A stretch of DNA of 64,000 nt, taken from positions 186,001 through 250,000 of the forward strand of contig NZ_NCSU01000015.1 of NCBI RefSeq assembly GCF_002088945.1, given 5' to 3'. The stretch is from Henriciella pelagia. Its GTDB lineage: Bacteria > Pseudomonadota > Alphaproteobacteria > Caulobacterales > Hyphomonadaceae. The notes under the pieces were generated by a model that was not told where the DNA came from, ran no database searches, and saw only the letters and a list, made by a program, of their open reading frames with translations. Positions 26,681-35,426 of the stretch are shown here, piece after piece. Every line of letters begins with the position of its first letter. Within the stretch, counting starts at the first letter, position 1. The position numbers and the translations under genes are program-made.

Positions 26681-28216
26681 TCAGGCGGCGAGGCGCTTCA
26701 TCCGGCGGGCTTCAAGCTTGTTAAGCGCGTGAATGTAAGCCTTCGCGCTGGCCACCAGCGTATCAGGGTCTGAAGCGCGACCGACAGCCATGATGCCCTC
26801 GCCCTTCAGTCGAACGCTGACCTCAGCTTGCGCATCCGTCCCGCCCGTCACCGCGTGCACCTGATAAAGATCAAGCTTGGCATCGTGCTTGACGATGGAA
26901 CGGATCGCGATGAAGACCGCGTCCACCGGCCCATTGCCTTCGCAACTGGCCGAACGTTCTTCACCATCGACCACAAGCGTCAGATCCGCCGTTTGCGGCC
27001 CCTCAGACCCGGCCACCACACGCAGGCGTTTGAAAGCGACCCGTTCACCCATGGCAGACAGCTGGTCATCCACAAGGGCCAGGATGTCATCATCGAAGAC
27101 GTGCTTCTTCTTGTCGGCAAGTGCCTTGAACCGTTTGAACGCTTCGTTGAGCGAATCCTGATCCAGTTCGTAGCCGAGCGAGTGTAGCTTGTCACGGAAA
27201 GCGTTGCGACCAGACAGCTTGCCCATGACCAGAGAAGACTTGGAGACGCCGACATCTTCCGGCTTCATAATCTCATAGGTCTCGGTGTTCTTGAGCATGC
27301 CGTCCTGGTGGATGCCGCTCTCATGGGCGAACGCATTCTTGCCGACAATGGCCTTGTTATACTGGACGGGAAAGCCGGTAATCCGGCTTACCATCTGGCT
27401 CGCACGGGCCAGGCGTGTCGTATCGATGCCAGTCTCGAAAGGCAGGCTGTCACCGCGCACCTTGAAGGCCATGACGACCTCTTCCAGCGATGCATTGCCG
27501 GCCCGCTCACCAAGTCCATTGATCGTGCATTCAATCTGCCTTGCGCCATTCGCCGCGCCAGCGATCGAGTTCGCCACCGCAAGGCCGAGGTCGTTATGGC
27601 AATGGGTTGACCAGATCACCTTGTCCGAGTTCGGGATATTCTCCCGAAGGCTACGGATCAGCGCGCCATATTCATCGGGATGCGAATAGCCAACCGTATC
27701 GGGCACATTGATTGTGGTGGCGCCGGACGTGATGGCCGCGTCAATGCATTTGCACAGGAAGTCGAACTCTGTCCGCGTTGCGTCTTCCGCGCTCCATTCG
27801 ACATCGTCGACGAGATTGCGCGCCTGCGCCACAGAACGGCCAACTGCTTCCAGTACCGCGTTCGGCCCCATTTTCAGCTTGTGCTTCATGTGCACCGGGC
27901 TGGTCGAGATGAAGGTGTGGATCCGCGGGCGAGCCGCCGCACGCACAGCCTCTCCGCAGCGCTCGATATCGCCGGGAGTCGACCGTGCCAGGCCCGTGAT
28001 CACAGAGGATTTGGAACGCCGTGCTATTTCCTGCACAGCCTTGAAATCACCTTGCGAGGAAGCGGGAAAGCCAGCCTCGATAATATCGACACCCATCGTT
28101 TCAAGCAGGTCGGCAAGATCCAGCTTTTCCTTGTGGGTCATGGACGCGCCCGGCGATTGCTCGCCATCGCGCATTGTCGTGTCAAAAATCAGAATTCGGT
28201 CTTTATCGGTCGTCAT
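26681..28216 (-). CDS. leuA: 2-isopropylmalate synthase
   Basis: First committed step of leucine synthesis: 2-oxoisovalerate plus acetyl-CoA gives 2-isopropylmalate. DRILIFDTTMRDGEQSPGASM opens the TIM barrel and STHCHNDLGLAVANS carries the metal-binding His residues; the C-terminal LeuA allosteric domain for leucine feedback follows (RVVAGSEGPQTADLTL onward). I chose the ATG at 28216 (511 aa, standard length); the longer frame is leader sequence. A Leu-rich leader ORF and a stem covering the start lie directly upstream. Confidence 0.96.
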   Translation of the reverse strand: MTTDKDRILIFDTTMRDGEQSPGASMTHKEKLDLADLLETMGVDIIEAGFPASSQGDFKAVQEIARRSKSSVITGLARSTPGDIERCGEAVRAAARPRIHTFISTSPVHMKHKLKMGPNAVLEAVGRSVAQARNLVDDVEWSAEDATRTEFDFLCKCIDAAITSGATTINVPDTVGYSHPDEYGALIRSLRENIPNSDKVIWSTHCHNDLGLAVANSIAGAANGARQIECTINGLGERAGNASLEEVVMAFKVRGDSLPFETGIDTTRLARASQMVSRITGFPVQYNKAIVGKNAFAHESGIHQDGMLKNTETYEIMKPEDVGVSKSSLVMGKLSGRNAFRDKLHSLGYELDQDSLNEAFKRFKALADKKKHVFDDDILALVDDQLSAMGERVAFKRLRVVAGSEGPQTADLTLVVDGEERSASCEGNGPVDAVFIAIRSIVKHDAKLDLYQVHAVTGGTDAQAEVSVRLKGEGIMAVGRASDPDTLVASAKAYIHALNKLEARRMKRLAA

Positions 28217-28217
28217 G

Positions 28218-28296
28218 GTCTGGCCTGTCTGGAAAACTTGGGACTGGTACTGGGTGTGTACGAGGCTTGAAGTGTTCCCCTGACCAGGCGCCAGAC
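28218..28296 (-). promoter_or_regulatory. leuA leader stem that would cover the ribosome-binding site
   Basis: On the transcript, gtctgg-cg-cctg (28285-28296) can pair with cagg-ccagac (28218-28227): ten base pairs with a 2-nt bulge. The 3' arm ends 1 nt before the leuA ATG and contains its only SD-like bases (cagg). The 5' arm begins just after the leader ORF stop. There is no U-run, so the expected mechanism is translational rather than terminator-based attenuation. Confidence 0.45.
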
Positions 28297-28298
28297 GA

Positions 28299-28376
28299 CT
28301 AGTGTCCGGCGGCAACCGGCCAGGGGCCGGTAAGCAGCAGGGTGGTAAGCATCAGCAGGGGCAATTTCTTGCGCAT
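28299..28376 (-). CDS. Leucine-rich leader peptide ahead of leuA (candidate leuL)
   Basis: A 25-codon ORF from ATG at 28376 to TAG at 28299, starting 8 nt after the VTT gene stop and ending 82 nt before leuA. Seven of 25 residues are Leu, in the blocks KLPLLML and LLL. Stalling at scarce Leu-tRNA would place a ribosome just upstream of the stem that masks the leuA start. The sequence also resembles a short signal peptide (two Lys, hydrophobic core, AAG end), so a tiny secreted peptide is the main alternative. No strong SD is visible. Confidence 0.5.
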   Translation of the reverse strand: MRKKLPLLMLTTLLLTGPWPVAAGH

Positions 28377-28383
28377 GGCGAGA

Positions 28384-29127
28384 CTAATCCGTGTTCTCGC
28401 CCCGAGTGTCAACCGGTTCAACTACGTCAACCGCAATAATCTTGCCCGCACGGCGCCGTTGACGCGCATAAAGCCATACCGCCGCAAAGACGAGGGTCGC
28501 CGCAGCCGCGAGTCCCGCTGCCAGCAATGGCGAACCGCTGAGCGCCGCCATCAGGCTCTGGCCCGCAAACGTGACCAGCAGGATCTTCGGAATGACGCCC
28601 AGCGCCATGCCCGAGAGAAAGGCAAGAAAGTTGGCACGCACGGCACCGAACGCCATGTTCACGATGAGGAATGGCCCCGTCGGCACATTTCTCACAATGG
28701 CACTGGCGGCGAAGGCATTGCGCGTGACGAATTCGGTGAATTTCTGCGTCCGACGGCCCGACAGGCGCGCCACGGCGGCCTCTCCACTGAACCGTCCAAG
28801 CCAGAAAGTGATGGCCCCGGAAACAAGCGTCGCCACCCAGGAGTAGAATGCCCCATACACTGGCCCGAACGCGACGACGGCGGCACCGATGAGCCCGAAT
28901 TGCGGAATTCCGACAAAGGCTGCACCGCAGAAAAGCGCGATCACGGCCGGCAGGGCCCAGGGTGTGTCGGCGAGTGCCTGCATCTGGGCAATGAACTGCT
29001 CAAGCGAGCCGAGCACGCCCGTCTTGCCGAGAATGAACAGCCCAATCACGCCCGCGCCGAGCGCGAGGCCGAACCACAGCGCCTTGCGGGAACGGCGCGC
29101 GGGAAGAGATGGACTCTCGGGCTGCAT
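28384..29127 (-). CDS. TVP38/TMEM64 (VTT/DedA-like) membrane protein
   Basis: A 247-aa inner-membrane protein with about six hydrophobic segments. The VTT-domain core is visible: AAFVGIPQFGLIGAAVVAFGPVYGAFYSWVATLVSGAITFWLGRF followed by a NVPTGPFLIVNMAFGAV re-entrant region. The family includes lipid scramblase-like and DedA proteins; substrate here is unknown. It lies upstream of the leuA leader on the same strand and could contribute transcripts to leuA. Confidence 0.83.
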   Translation of the reverse strand: MQPESPSLPARRSRKALWFGLALGAGVIGLFILGKTGVLGSLEQFIAQMQALADTPWALPAVIALFCGAAFVGIPQFGLIGAAVVAFGPVYGAFYSWVATLVSGAITFWLGRFSGEAAVARLSGRRTQKFTEFVTRNAFAASAIVRNVPTGPFLIVNMAFGAVRANFLAFLSGMALGVIPKILLVTFAGQSLMAALSGSPLLAAGLAAAATLVFAAVWLYARQRRRAGKIIAVDVVEPVDTRGENTD

Positions 29128-29195
29128 CGCCGCTCCTTTGATTTAGACCGCCCGGATCGTCAAGCACGACCGGCAGGTCACGCGCGCAAGCGGGC

Positions 29196-30014
29196 CTACG
29201 CTGCCGGCTTCTCGAACTTGATCATGAACTGGTCGGTTGTGCCGCGAACCTTTTCGTCGAAGACATTGACCGTGAGGTCGTCCTCGGGATTGTCGAACAG
29301 GTCGCTTTCGGCCACCACGACAAAGCCTGCCTCGGTCGCAAGGTCCTTCACGATCTGCGGGTCTATCCGGTGCGTGTCGCCGCCGGTTGTTGCAGGCGAT
29401 CCTGCCGGGGCAGTGTGATCGATCACCACAAACGTCCCGCCCGGTTTCAGCACGCGAAAGATTTCAGGTAGCGAGTTGTCGGGATTGGTCACCAACTTGG
29501 TACCGCTTTCGGGCGTATACCAGAGCTCGTGCGGCCCCTGGAACCAGGTCACAACGTCGACCGATGCATCATCCAGCGGCATCTCGTCAAAATTGACCTT
29601 CAGGTATTCGACATTATCCAGCCCTTCGAGGCGGGTTTCCAGACTGTTGCCGAGAAAGGCGTCGAACGCCGCCGGATTCTGCATGTAGAGCTTCGCGTCA
29701 TCGGTGAGGTAGCGCGAAAAAATCTCGGTAAAATATCCACCCCCGGCTTCCAGCTCGAGCAGAGTGTCGTCCGGCTCCAGACCGATGAATTCGACCACTG
29801 CCGCCGGATGGCGCATGGCATCGCGTTCGATATCGGTGTCCGGTCGCGCATCATTGACGATGGCGGCGTTGAGGCGCGCAGCGTCCGCACTCACCGTTTC
29901 GGCAACGGGCGGCATTGGCACATCGACCGGCGCGAGCCCGGCCTCCGTCTTGGTCGCCGCACAGGCCGAGGCCAGCAGCAGCATGGCCGCACCCGTCATC
30001 AATCTTAACGTCAT
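29196..30014 (-). CDS. Exported methyltransferase-like lipoprotein
   Basis: A 272-aa protein with a lipoprotein signal (MTLRLMTGAAMLLLASAC, Cys 18) followed by a class I SAM-methyltransferase fold. The glycine motif is LLELEAGGGYFTE near residue 86, and the later strands (VDVVTWFQGPHELW, IFRVLKPGGTFVVIDH) are in the normal order. It resembles the predicted methyltransferases of COG4798, many of which also carry signal peptides. SAM is not known to be present in the periplasm, so the reaction is unclear. The ATG at 30014 has a ggagga SD. Confidence 0.75.
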   Translation of the reverse strand: MTLRLMTGAAMLLLASACAATKTEAGLAPVDVPMPPVAETVSADAARLNAAIVNDARPDTDIERDAMRHPAAVVEFIGLEPDDTLLELEAGGGYFTEIFSRYLTDDAKLYMQNPAAFDAFLGNSLETRLEGLDNVEYLKVNFDEMPLDDASVDVVTWFQGPHELWYTPESGTKLVTNPDNSLPEIFRVLKPGGTFVVIDHTAPAGSPATTGGDTHRIDPQIVKDLATEAGFVVVAESDLFDNPEDDLTVNVFDEKVRGTTDQFMIKFEKPAA

Positions 30015-30129
30015 GTCTTCCTCCAACTTGCCCCATCCGGAGCACTCATCCTGGGTCTGCACGCCCCGCCCCATACTGGACCGACCCAGCGCATTTCACC
30101 AGAGGAAATAAGGGCCGTGCACCGCAGCT

Positions 30130-31101
30130 TCAGGCCTTTGCCAGCATGGCCTCGCTCATCTCCCACAGCCGGTCCGCACCTACCTCATCCGTGATCCATT
30201 CACGGGCATGTTCCCAGCGTTGGCTGCTTTCGTTGGCAAGCTGGGCAATGTCGCAATTCTCGCAATACTCGCCGCCCCGCCCCTCCAGACTTGGCGATGT
30301 CGCAGCCCACACAGTGGTAGATGCCCCCTGCTCGGGTGTCTTGAACATCGCCTGCACCGCTTCAGGGATCGTCCCGTCGGCATTTTTCCAGCCCAGCGCG
30401 ACCATCTCTTCTTCCGGCAGGTAGCGCTGCAGCGGCGTGAAAATGCCGCCCGGATGAACCGAAAAGGCCGTCACACCCTTGTGCTTCCACCTGCGGTCAA
30501 TCCCGTTGGCAAACAGGGCATCCGCGGACTTCGCCTGGCCATAGGCTTCCCATTTGTCATAGTTGCGGGTCTCATAATTCGGATCATCCCAGATCACATC
30601 GCTGCGCGCATGCCCTATGGATGACAGGCTGACGATCCGCGTGCGTTCGGCACGGTCGATCGCAGGTTCAAGCGCGAGCGCCAATGCCATATGCCCTAGA
30701 TGATTGACCCCAAACTGCGCCTCCCAGCCCGGCCCCACCCGGCTGAGCGGGCACGCCATGATCCCCGCATTGTTGATCAGGATGTGAAGCGGGCGCTCAG
30801 ACGCAACGTAATCGGCAGCAAAACGCCTCACGCTTGCAATATCTGCGAGATCCATCTCGGCTACGGCGATCATTTGCGGAATGTCCGCCAGCGTCGCTTT
30901 TGCCACGTCGAGACGCCTCGCTGGCACCGTCACATGCGCGCCTGCCCCGGCCAGCGCACGCACCGTCTCCAGGCCGATGCCGCTATATCCTCCCGTCACG
31001 ATGGCGTTCACGCCGGTGAGGTCGATGCCTTCGACAACGTCTTTCGCCGTGCTCTTGGCATGAAAACCCGATCCGATCGGGGCCTGATCCTTCGCGGTCA
31101 T
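30130..31101 (-). CDS. Short-chain dehydrogenase/reductase, retinol dehydrogenase-like
   Basis: A 323-aa extended SDR. TGGYSGIG (about 35-42) binds NAD(P), NNAGIM marks the core, and SLSSIGH plus YGQAK supply Ser, Tyr and Lys. The C-terminal extension after HPGGIFTPLQRYLP resembles the WW-oxidoreductase/retinol dehydrogenase-like branch. I chose the ATG at 31101; upstream codons in frame do not look like protein. Substrate unknown. Divergent from the Sel1 gene across 125 nt. Confidence 0.85.
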   Translation of the reverse strand: MTAKDQAPIGSGFHAKSTAKDVVEGIDLTGVNAIVTGGYSGIGLETVRALAGAGAHVTVPARRLDVAKATLADIPQMIAVAEMDLADIASVRRFAADYVASERPLHILINNAGIMACPLSRVGPGWEAQFGVNHLGHMALALALEPAIDRAERTRIVSLSSIGHARSDVIWDDPNYETRNYDKWEAYGQAKSADALFANGIDRRWKHKGVTAFSVHPGGIFTPLQRYLPEEEMVALGWKNADGTIPEAVQAMFKTPEQGASTTVWAATSPSLEGRGGEYCENCDIAQLANESSQRWEHAREWITDEVGADRLWEMSEAMLAKA

Positions 31102-31226
31102 CTGACGATCTCCCAATACTATTGCTATCGTTATCGACCGAACCCTGCGCCTTCGGGCTTGGACTGGCAAGCCCGACTGCATAAGACGTCTGAATTCAGT
31201 CAAATTTCACCGGTCTACTGGCTGGC

Positions 31227-31841
31227 ATGAAACGGAAACAGATGATGACACGCCGCCCTCTAGCCATTGCTGCCGCCCTGCTCGTCGGGCTTTCCTTCTC
31301 GGTGCCCGCTTCGGCCCAGTTCGGGCGCGAAGAGATCGCCCGCCCCGACGCCGATGAGCTCTACGCCGACCGCGCCGTCGAGAAAGGCTGGTATGACGAT
31401 GCGATCGAGCGTTATCAGACCGCCTGCAAGGACACGTCCCGGCAGACCGCCGTCTGGGCCCGCAACTGCCGCAAGCTCGCTGACATCTACCGCAAGGGCC
31501 AGGGTGTAAGACAGGACTATCCAAGGGCGCAGTCCCTGTACCACAGGGCCTGTTTCGAGGGAGATGACGCGGTCGCCTGCAGCCAGCAGGCCCATGTGTC
31601 CTTCAAGGGCAATGATGGCGACGTCGACCTGCCCTATGCCCGCAAGCTCTATAAGGCAGCGTGCGACCTTGGTGACCAGACCGCATGCGCGGGCTATGGC
31701 TCGATGCTGTATCGCGGACAAGGGGGTCCCATGCAGCGCACAACAGGCAAGCAGTACATCCAGAATGCCTGCGCCGCGGGCGATGAATGGGCCTGCGAAC
31801 GCGCACGCGGCTTCGGCCTGCCAGAACGTCAGGGGCTGTAG
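31227..31841 (+). CDS. Secreted Sel1-like repeat protein
   Basis: A 204-aa exported protein: basic start, hydrophobic core and a likely cut after PASAQ (about residue 31). The mature part has helical Sel1/TPR-like repeats with paired Cys (CKDTS, ARNCRKLADIYRKGQGV, ARKLYKAACDLGDQTACAGYGSMLYRGQGG), a pattern seen in HcpA-type beta-lactamase-like repeat proteins. Sel1 repeats mediate protein contacts; the partner is unknown. The ATG at 31227 is followed by ATGs at 31242 and 31245 that could also serve as the start. Confidence 0.75.
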   Translation: MKRKQMMTRRPLAIAAALLVGLSFSVPASAQFGREEIARPDADELYADRAVEKGWYDDAIERYQTACKDTSRQTAVWARNCRKLADIYRKGQGVRQDYPRAQSLYHRACFEGDDAVACSQQAHVSFKGNDGDVDLPYARKLYKAACDLGDQTACAGYGSMLYRGQGGPMQRTTGKQYIQNACAAGDEWACERARGFGLPERQGL

Positions 31842-31949
31842 AAAAGCAGCGCAACCGATCCAGAGAACCCAATCATAACTTGAAAGATTACATGAAATTT
31901 CCGCTTTGACGTTACGCCGGTCTTCGCACTCATCTGATACTGATTTGTC

Positions 31950-32726
31950 ATGCCGACGAATCTTCAACTCCTGAGAGCGAGTACCGGCGCTGTCATGCGG
32001 GCGCTGATGTTCTTCGGCTTTATCATGGTCACAGCCCTGTCTCTGGTCACCATTTTTGCAGTGAGTCTGACAGCTTTTGGCGGCATTCCTGCAGACCGGA
32101 CCGAGTTTCTGTTTACCGTGCTCGCCATTTCCACATGCGTTGCGGCGCCGATGGGCGCCATGGCCGCACAAAACCAGTACCATCTCGACCGGTACCACTC
32201 CACGTTGCACGCCATGGCCTCAACCGATCCGCTTACCGGGCTGTTCAATCGCCGTTCCTTCGAGAATTTCGCCAATGAAGAGATCGAGCGCATGCAGCGC
32301 ACCGGTCATCAGTCCAGCATCGCAATCTTTGATCTCGACCACTTCAAGGCCTTTAACGACACCCACGGCCACAGCTTTGGTGATCAGGTTCTCGTGCAGG
32401 TCGCCGCAATCAGTCACGCCCAGCTCCGCGGCCCATTTGACCGGCTCGGACGCTGGGGCGGCGAGGAATTTGTCGTCCTGCTTACCAATCTGTCTCCCCG
32501 TCAGGCGGATGCTGTGTGCGAGCGGCTGCGCAAACGGATTGAGGCGGCCAGTATGGTCTTCAAGAACAAGTCATCCAATGTCACTGCAAGCTTCGGGGTG
32601 GCGAGCCTTGATGCCAGTATGGGCCTTGCGGCCAGCCTCGAGCAGGCCGACGAAATGCTCTACCGCGCGAAAAGAGATGGCCGAAACAAGGTTGTATCGG
32701 CAGTCATGCTCCGCCGAGCGGCCTGA
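31950..32726 (+). CDS. Membrane-bound GGDEF diguanylate cyclase
   Basis: A 258-aa protein with two N-terminal transmembrane helices (about 16-40 and 53-73) and a complete GGDEF domain: DPLTGLFNRRSF, FDLDHFKAFNDTHGH, GRWGGEEF and YRAKRDGRN. GGEEF is an active-site variant that supports c-di-GMP synthesis. The RxxD inhibitory site is absent (GPFD at that place), so product inhibition by that route is unlikely. No sensor domain beyond the membrane part. The short spacing suggests it may share a transcript with the monooxygenase gene downstream. Confidence 0.9.
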   Translation: MPTNLQLLRASTGAVMRALMFFGFIMVTALSLVTIFAVSLTAFGGIPADRTEFLFTVLAISTCVAAPMGAMAAQNQYHLDRYHSTLHAMASTDPLTGLFNRRSFENFANEEIERMQRTGHQSSIAIFDLDHFKAFNDTHGHSFGDQVLVQVAAISHAQLRGPFDRLGRWGGEEFVVLLTNLSPRQADAVCERLRKRIEAASMVFKNKSSNVTASFGVASLDASMGLAASLEQADEMLYRAKRDGRNKVVSAVMLRRAA

Positions 32727-32789
32727 GAGTCGCGCCCGACACACCAGCTTGTGATTGCGGAGGAAGCATGGGCTCCTACATTGGAGTGG

Positions 32790-33800
32790 ATGATTCCGTT
32801 TTCCGTCCTTGATCTCGCCCCCATTGTTGAAGGCAGCACTGCTCAGGATGCCCTTGCACGGGCCCGCCGGCTTGCGACGCATGCCGACCGGCTGGGTTAC
32901 AATCGCTACTGGCTCGCCGAGCACCATAACATGCCAGGCATCGCCAGCGCCGCCACGGCCGTCATGATTGCTCATGCAGGCCAGGACACTCAGAAGATTC
33001 GTCTCGGTGCCGGCGGCATCATGTTGCCGAACCACGCGCCCATCATGGTGGCCGAACAGTTCGGAACCCTCGAAGCGATCTATCCCGGGCGGATCGACCT
33101 CGGCCTTGGCCGCGCACCGGGCGGTGACCAGGCGGTCGCCCATGCGCTGCGCCGCACCCTTGTCGGCGGCGAGGACCGGTTCCCGAAAGAGGTCGTTGAA
33201 TTGCAGGCCTGGTTGGGAGAGGTCCAGCCGGGACAGCGTGTCCAGGCCGTGCCCGGCGGCGGAACCAATATCCCGCTCTGGATCCTCGGCTCATCCACTT
33301 TCGGCGCGCAGCTCGCCGCCCATCTCGGCCTGCCTTACGCATTCGCGTCGCACTTCGCGCCGCAGCAGATGGAGCGCGCCATCCAGATCTACCGTGAAAC
33401 CTTCCAGCCCTCAGAACAGCTGAAGACGCCCCATGTCATGCTCGGTTTCAACATGATTGCCGCTGACACCGATGAGGAGGCGCACCTGCTCGCTTCGTCG
33501 CTGCGCCGGACTTTCGTCAATCTTCGACGCGGCACACCGACCCGTCTTGCACCACCGGACCTGTCCTTCGACGAGGAGATCCTGCCGCATGAACGCATCA
33601 TGCTTGAGACGATCCTGTCCTGTTCGGCGGTCGGATCCGCGCAAACGGTAAAGGCGAAGCTTGAGGACTTCATCGGGCGGACGGGCGCCGACGAACTCAT
33701 CCTGTCCGCACACATATTCGATGAGACCGCCCGGCACCGCTCTTATGAGATCGCCGCCGAGGTGCGAGAAAGTCTGACGCCGGCCAAGGCCGCCGAATAA
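32790..33800 (+). CDS. Luciferase-like monooxygenase (YhbW/MsnO8 type)
   Basis: A 336-aa flavin-dependent TIM-barrel protein. Family blocks are [13 protein letters not shown] at the start, [59 protein letters not shown] and the late LYG-like region. I chose the ATG at 32790, where family members usually begin; the frame also opens with GTG at 32751. Such enzymes oxidise unknown substrates with FMNH2 and O2. Confidence 0.87.
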   Translation: MIPFSVLDLAPIVEGSTAQDALARARRLATHADRLGYNRYWLAEHHNMPGIASAATAVMIAHAGQDTQKIRLGAGGIMLPNHAPIMVAEQFGTLEAIYPGRIDLGLGRAPGGDQAVAHALRRTLVGGEDRFPKEVVELQAWLGEVQPGQRVQAVPGGGTNIPLWILGSSTFGAQLAAHLGLPYAFASHFAPQQMERAIQIYRETFQPSEQLKTPHVMLGFNMIAADTDEEAHLLASSLRRTFVNLRRGTPTRLAPPDLSFDEEILPHERIMLETILSCSAVGSAQTVKAKLEDFIGRTGADELILSAHIFDETARHRSYEIAAEVRESLTPAKAAE

Positions 33801-33862
33801 AAGGCACCACTCAAAAAACGTGACTGGTCTTCTCGACCAGCACCGATTAAACGGGCCGACCG

Positions 33863-34783
33863 ATGTTGACCCGCTTTTTCGCCGCTCCCGTGTTCATAGC
33901 CGTCATTGCGATTGCGATGGGAACAGGCATTGATGCTCTGGTGAAAGGTGTCGCCCCCAATGCCGGCCTTCATCACCTGCTAGCCTGGCGATTCCTGTTT
34001 GGCGGGATCATTGCTTTTGCGGTGTTCAAGGCCAAGCGCAGGCCAGCCCCAAAGGCCGAAGCTATCCGTTTCCACACAATCCGCGGCCTGCTGCAGCTGT
34101 TTTGTGCATTCACCTTCTTCTACGCCCTGACCCAGCTGCGCCTCGCCGAAGCCACTGCCCTCGGCTTTACCGCCGCCCTCATGGTGGCGCCGGTCGCCCG
34201 CATTGTCATTGGTGAGAAGATCAGTCCGGTAGCTGTGGCCGCTGCGCTCATCGGGTTTCTCGGCGTACTGCTCGCCGTGACCGGGTCGGGCGCAGGCAAC
34301 GATCTCGCGGACGGCAAGAACCGGACACTCGGCCTCATCGCCCTGTTCTCATCCACGATCGGCTATGCCTTTGTGCTCGTCTTCCTGCGGATGCGCGCCA
34401 CGAAGGAAGACGCGACAACTATTGCCATGTTTACCAATGTCGTGCCCGCCATCGCACTGCTTCCAATAACCTTCGGCTTTTTCGGCTTTCCGGTGCTGGC
34501 ATCGCTACCGGTCTTTCTCGCGCTTGGCGCAGCGGGCTATTCGGTCTGGTTCCTGATGACGCTGGCTTACGCCAAGGCACCGGCTCAGCAGCTCGCGCCC
34601 ATTGAGTACACCGCCCTCATCTGGAGTGCGGTCCTCGGCCTCATTTTCTTCGATGAGTGGCCGGGCTGGCAGCTCTGGGCGGGCGCCGTTATCATCATCA
34701 CAAGCTGTATGATTGTCGCCTTCGAAGGACGGTTCCGCACGCGTCGGCAGGCTGGGCTGCCGGCGAGCGATATTCCAGAGTGA
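33863..34783 (+). CDS. EamA-family drug/metabolite transporter
   Basis: A 306-aa inner-membrane protein with ten predicted transmembrane helices as two EamA repeats. The second repeat includes PVFLALGAAGYSVWFLMTLAYAKAPAQQLAPIEYTALIWSAVLGLIFFDEWP. The DMT superfamily exports metabolites or amino acids; substrate cannot be told. It converges with eda, leaving one base between the stops. Confidence 0.88.
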   Translation: MLTRFFAAPVFIAVIAIAMGTGIDALVKGVAPNAGLHHLLAWRFLFGGIIAFAVFKAKRRPAPKAEAIRFHTIRGLLQLFCAFTFFYALTQLRLAEATALGFTAALMVAPVARIVIGEKISPVAVAAALIGFLGVLLAVTGSGAGNDLADGKNRTLGLIALFSSTIGYAFVLVFLRMRATKEDATTIAMFTNVVPAIALLPITFGFFGFPVLASLPVFLALGAAGYSVWFLMTLAYAKAPAQQLAPIEYTALIWSAVLGLIFFDEWPGWQLWAGAVIIITSCMIVAFEGRFRTRRQAGLPASDIPE

Positions 34784-34784
34784 G

Positions 34785-35426
34785 CTAGAGGCTGCGCCCG
34801 ATCTTGACCGCTTCACGGGCCTTTTCAGTAATTGCCGCCCAGTCGCCCCGTGCCATCTCGTCCTTCGTGGCAATCCACGAACCGCCCACGGCGATGACAT
34901 TCGGCAGGGAGAGGTACTCGCCAGCATTCTGCGGGGTGATGCCACCGGTTGGCATGAAATCGATATGCGGCAGGGGACCGGCCAGCGACTTCAGGAATTT
35001 CGCTCCGCCTGCCGCTTCTGCCGGGAAGAATTTCAGGACACCATAGCCCTCGTCGAACCGCGCCATCGCTTCGCTCGCCGAAGCGACGCCCGGCAGGATG
35101 ATGCCGTCATGGCTGGCCAGCGCATCAAGCAGCAGCGGCGAGGTACCCGGTGTCACAAGAAAGTCAGAACCGGCCTTCAGGGCCGCATCAACATCGCCCT
35201 CGGAGATGATGGTGCCCGCGCCAATGAGAAGGTCCTTTTCGGCCTCACCCATACGGCGAATGACGTCCAGGGCAGCGGGCGTGCGCAGCGTGATCTCCAC
35301 ACTCGTCATACCGCCCTTGATCAGCGCTTCTGCCAGCGGTTCGGCATGATCCGCGTCATAGACGGTGAGCACCGGAACGATCGGCGCGGCTTCGATTGCC
35401 GCCCGGAAGGCTGTCATGGTTTTCAT
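34785..35426 (-). CDS. eda: 2-keto-3-deoxy-6-phosphogluconate aldolase
   Basis: Splits KDPG into pyruvate and glyceraldehyde 3-phosphate, the last step of the Entner-Doudoroff pathway. A 213-aa class I aldolase with VEITLRTPAAL, GAGTIISEGD, the Schiff-base Lys in VLKFFPAEAAGG and GGITPQNAGEYL. The glk stop overlaps its ATG (ATGA). It ends the zwf-edd-glk-eda operon. Confidence 0.96.
   Translation of the reverse strand: MKTMTAFRAAIEAAPIVPVLTVYDADHAEPLAEALIKGGMTSVEITLRTPAALDVIRRMGEAEKDLLIGAGTIISEGDVDAALKAGSDFLVTPGTSPLLLDALASHDGIILPGVASASEAMARFDEGYGVLKFFPAEAAGGAKFLKSLAGPLPHIDFMPTGGITPQNAGEYLSLPNVIAVGGSWIATKDEMARGDWAAITEKAREAVKIGRSL

Noticed and set aside
28342-29418. 358-aa plus-strand ORF opposite the VTT gene
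   Set aside because: Arg/His-rich antisense frame over a clear membrane protein; no start signal.
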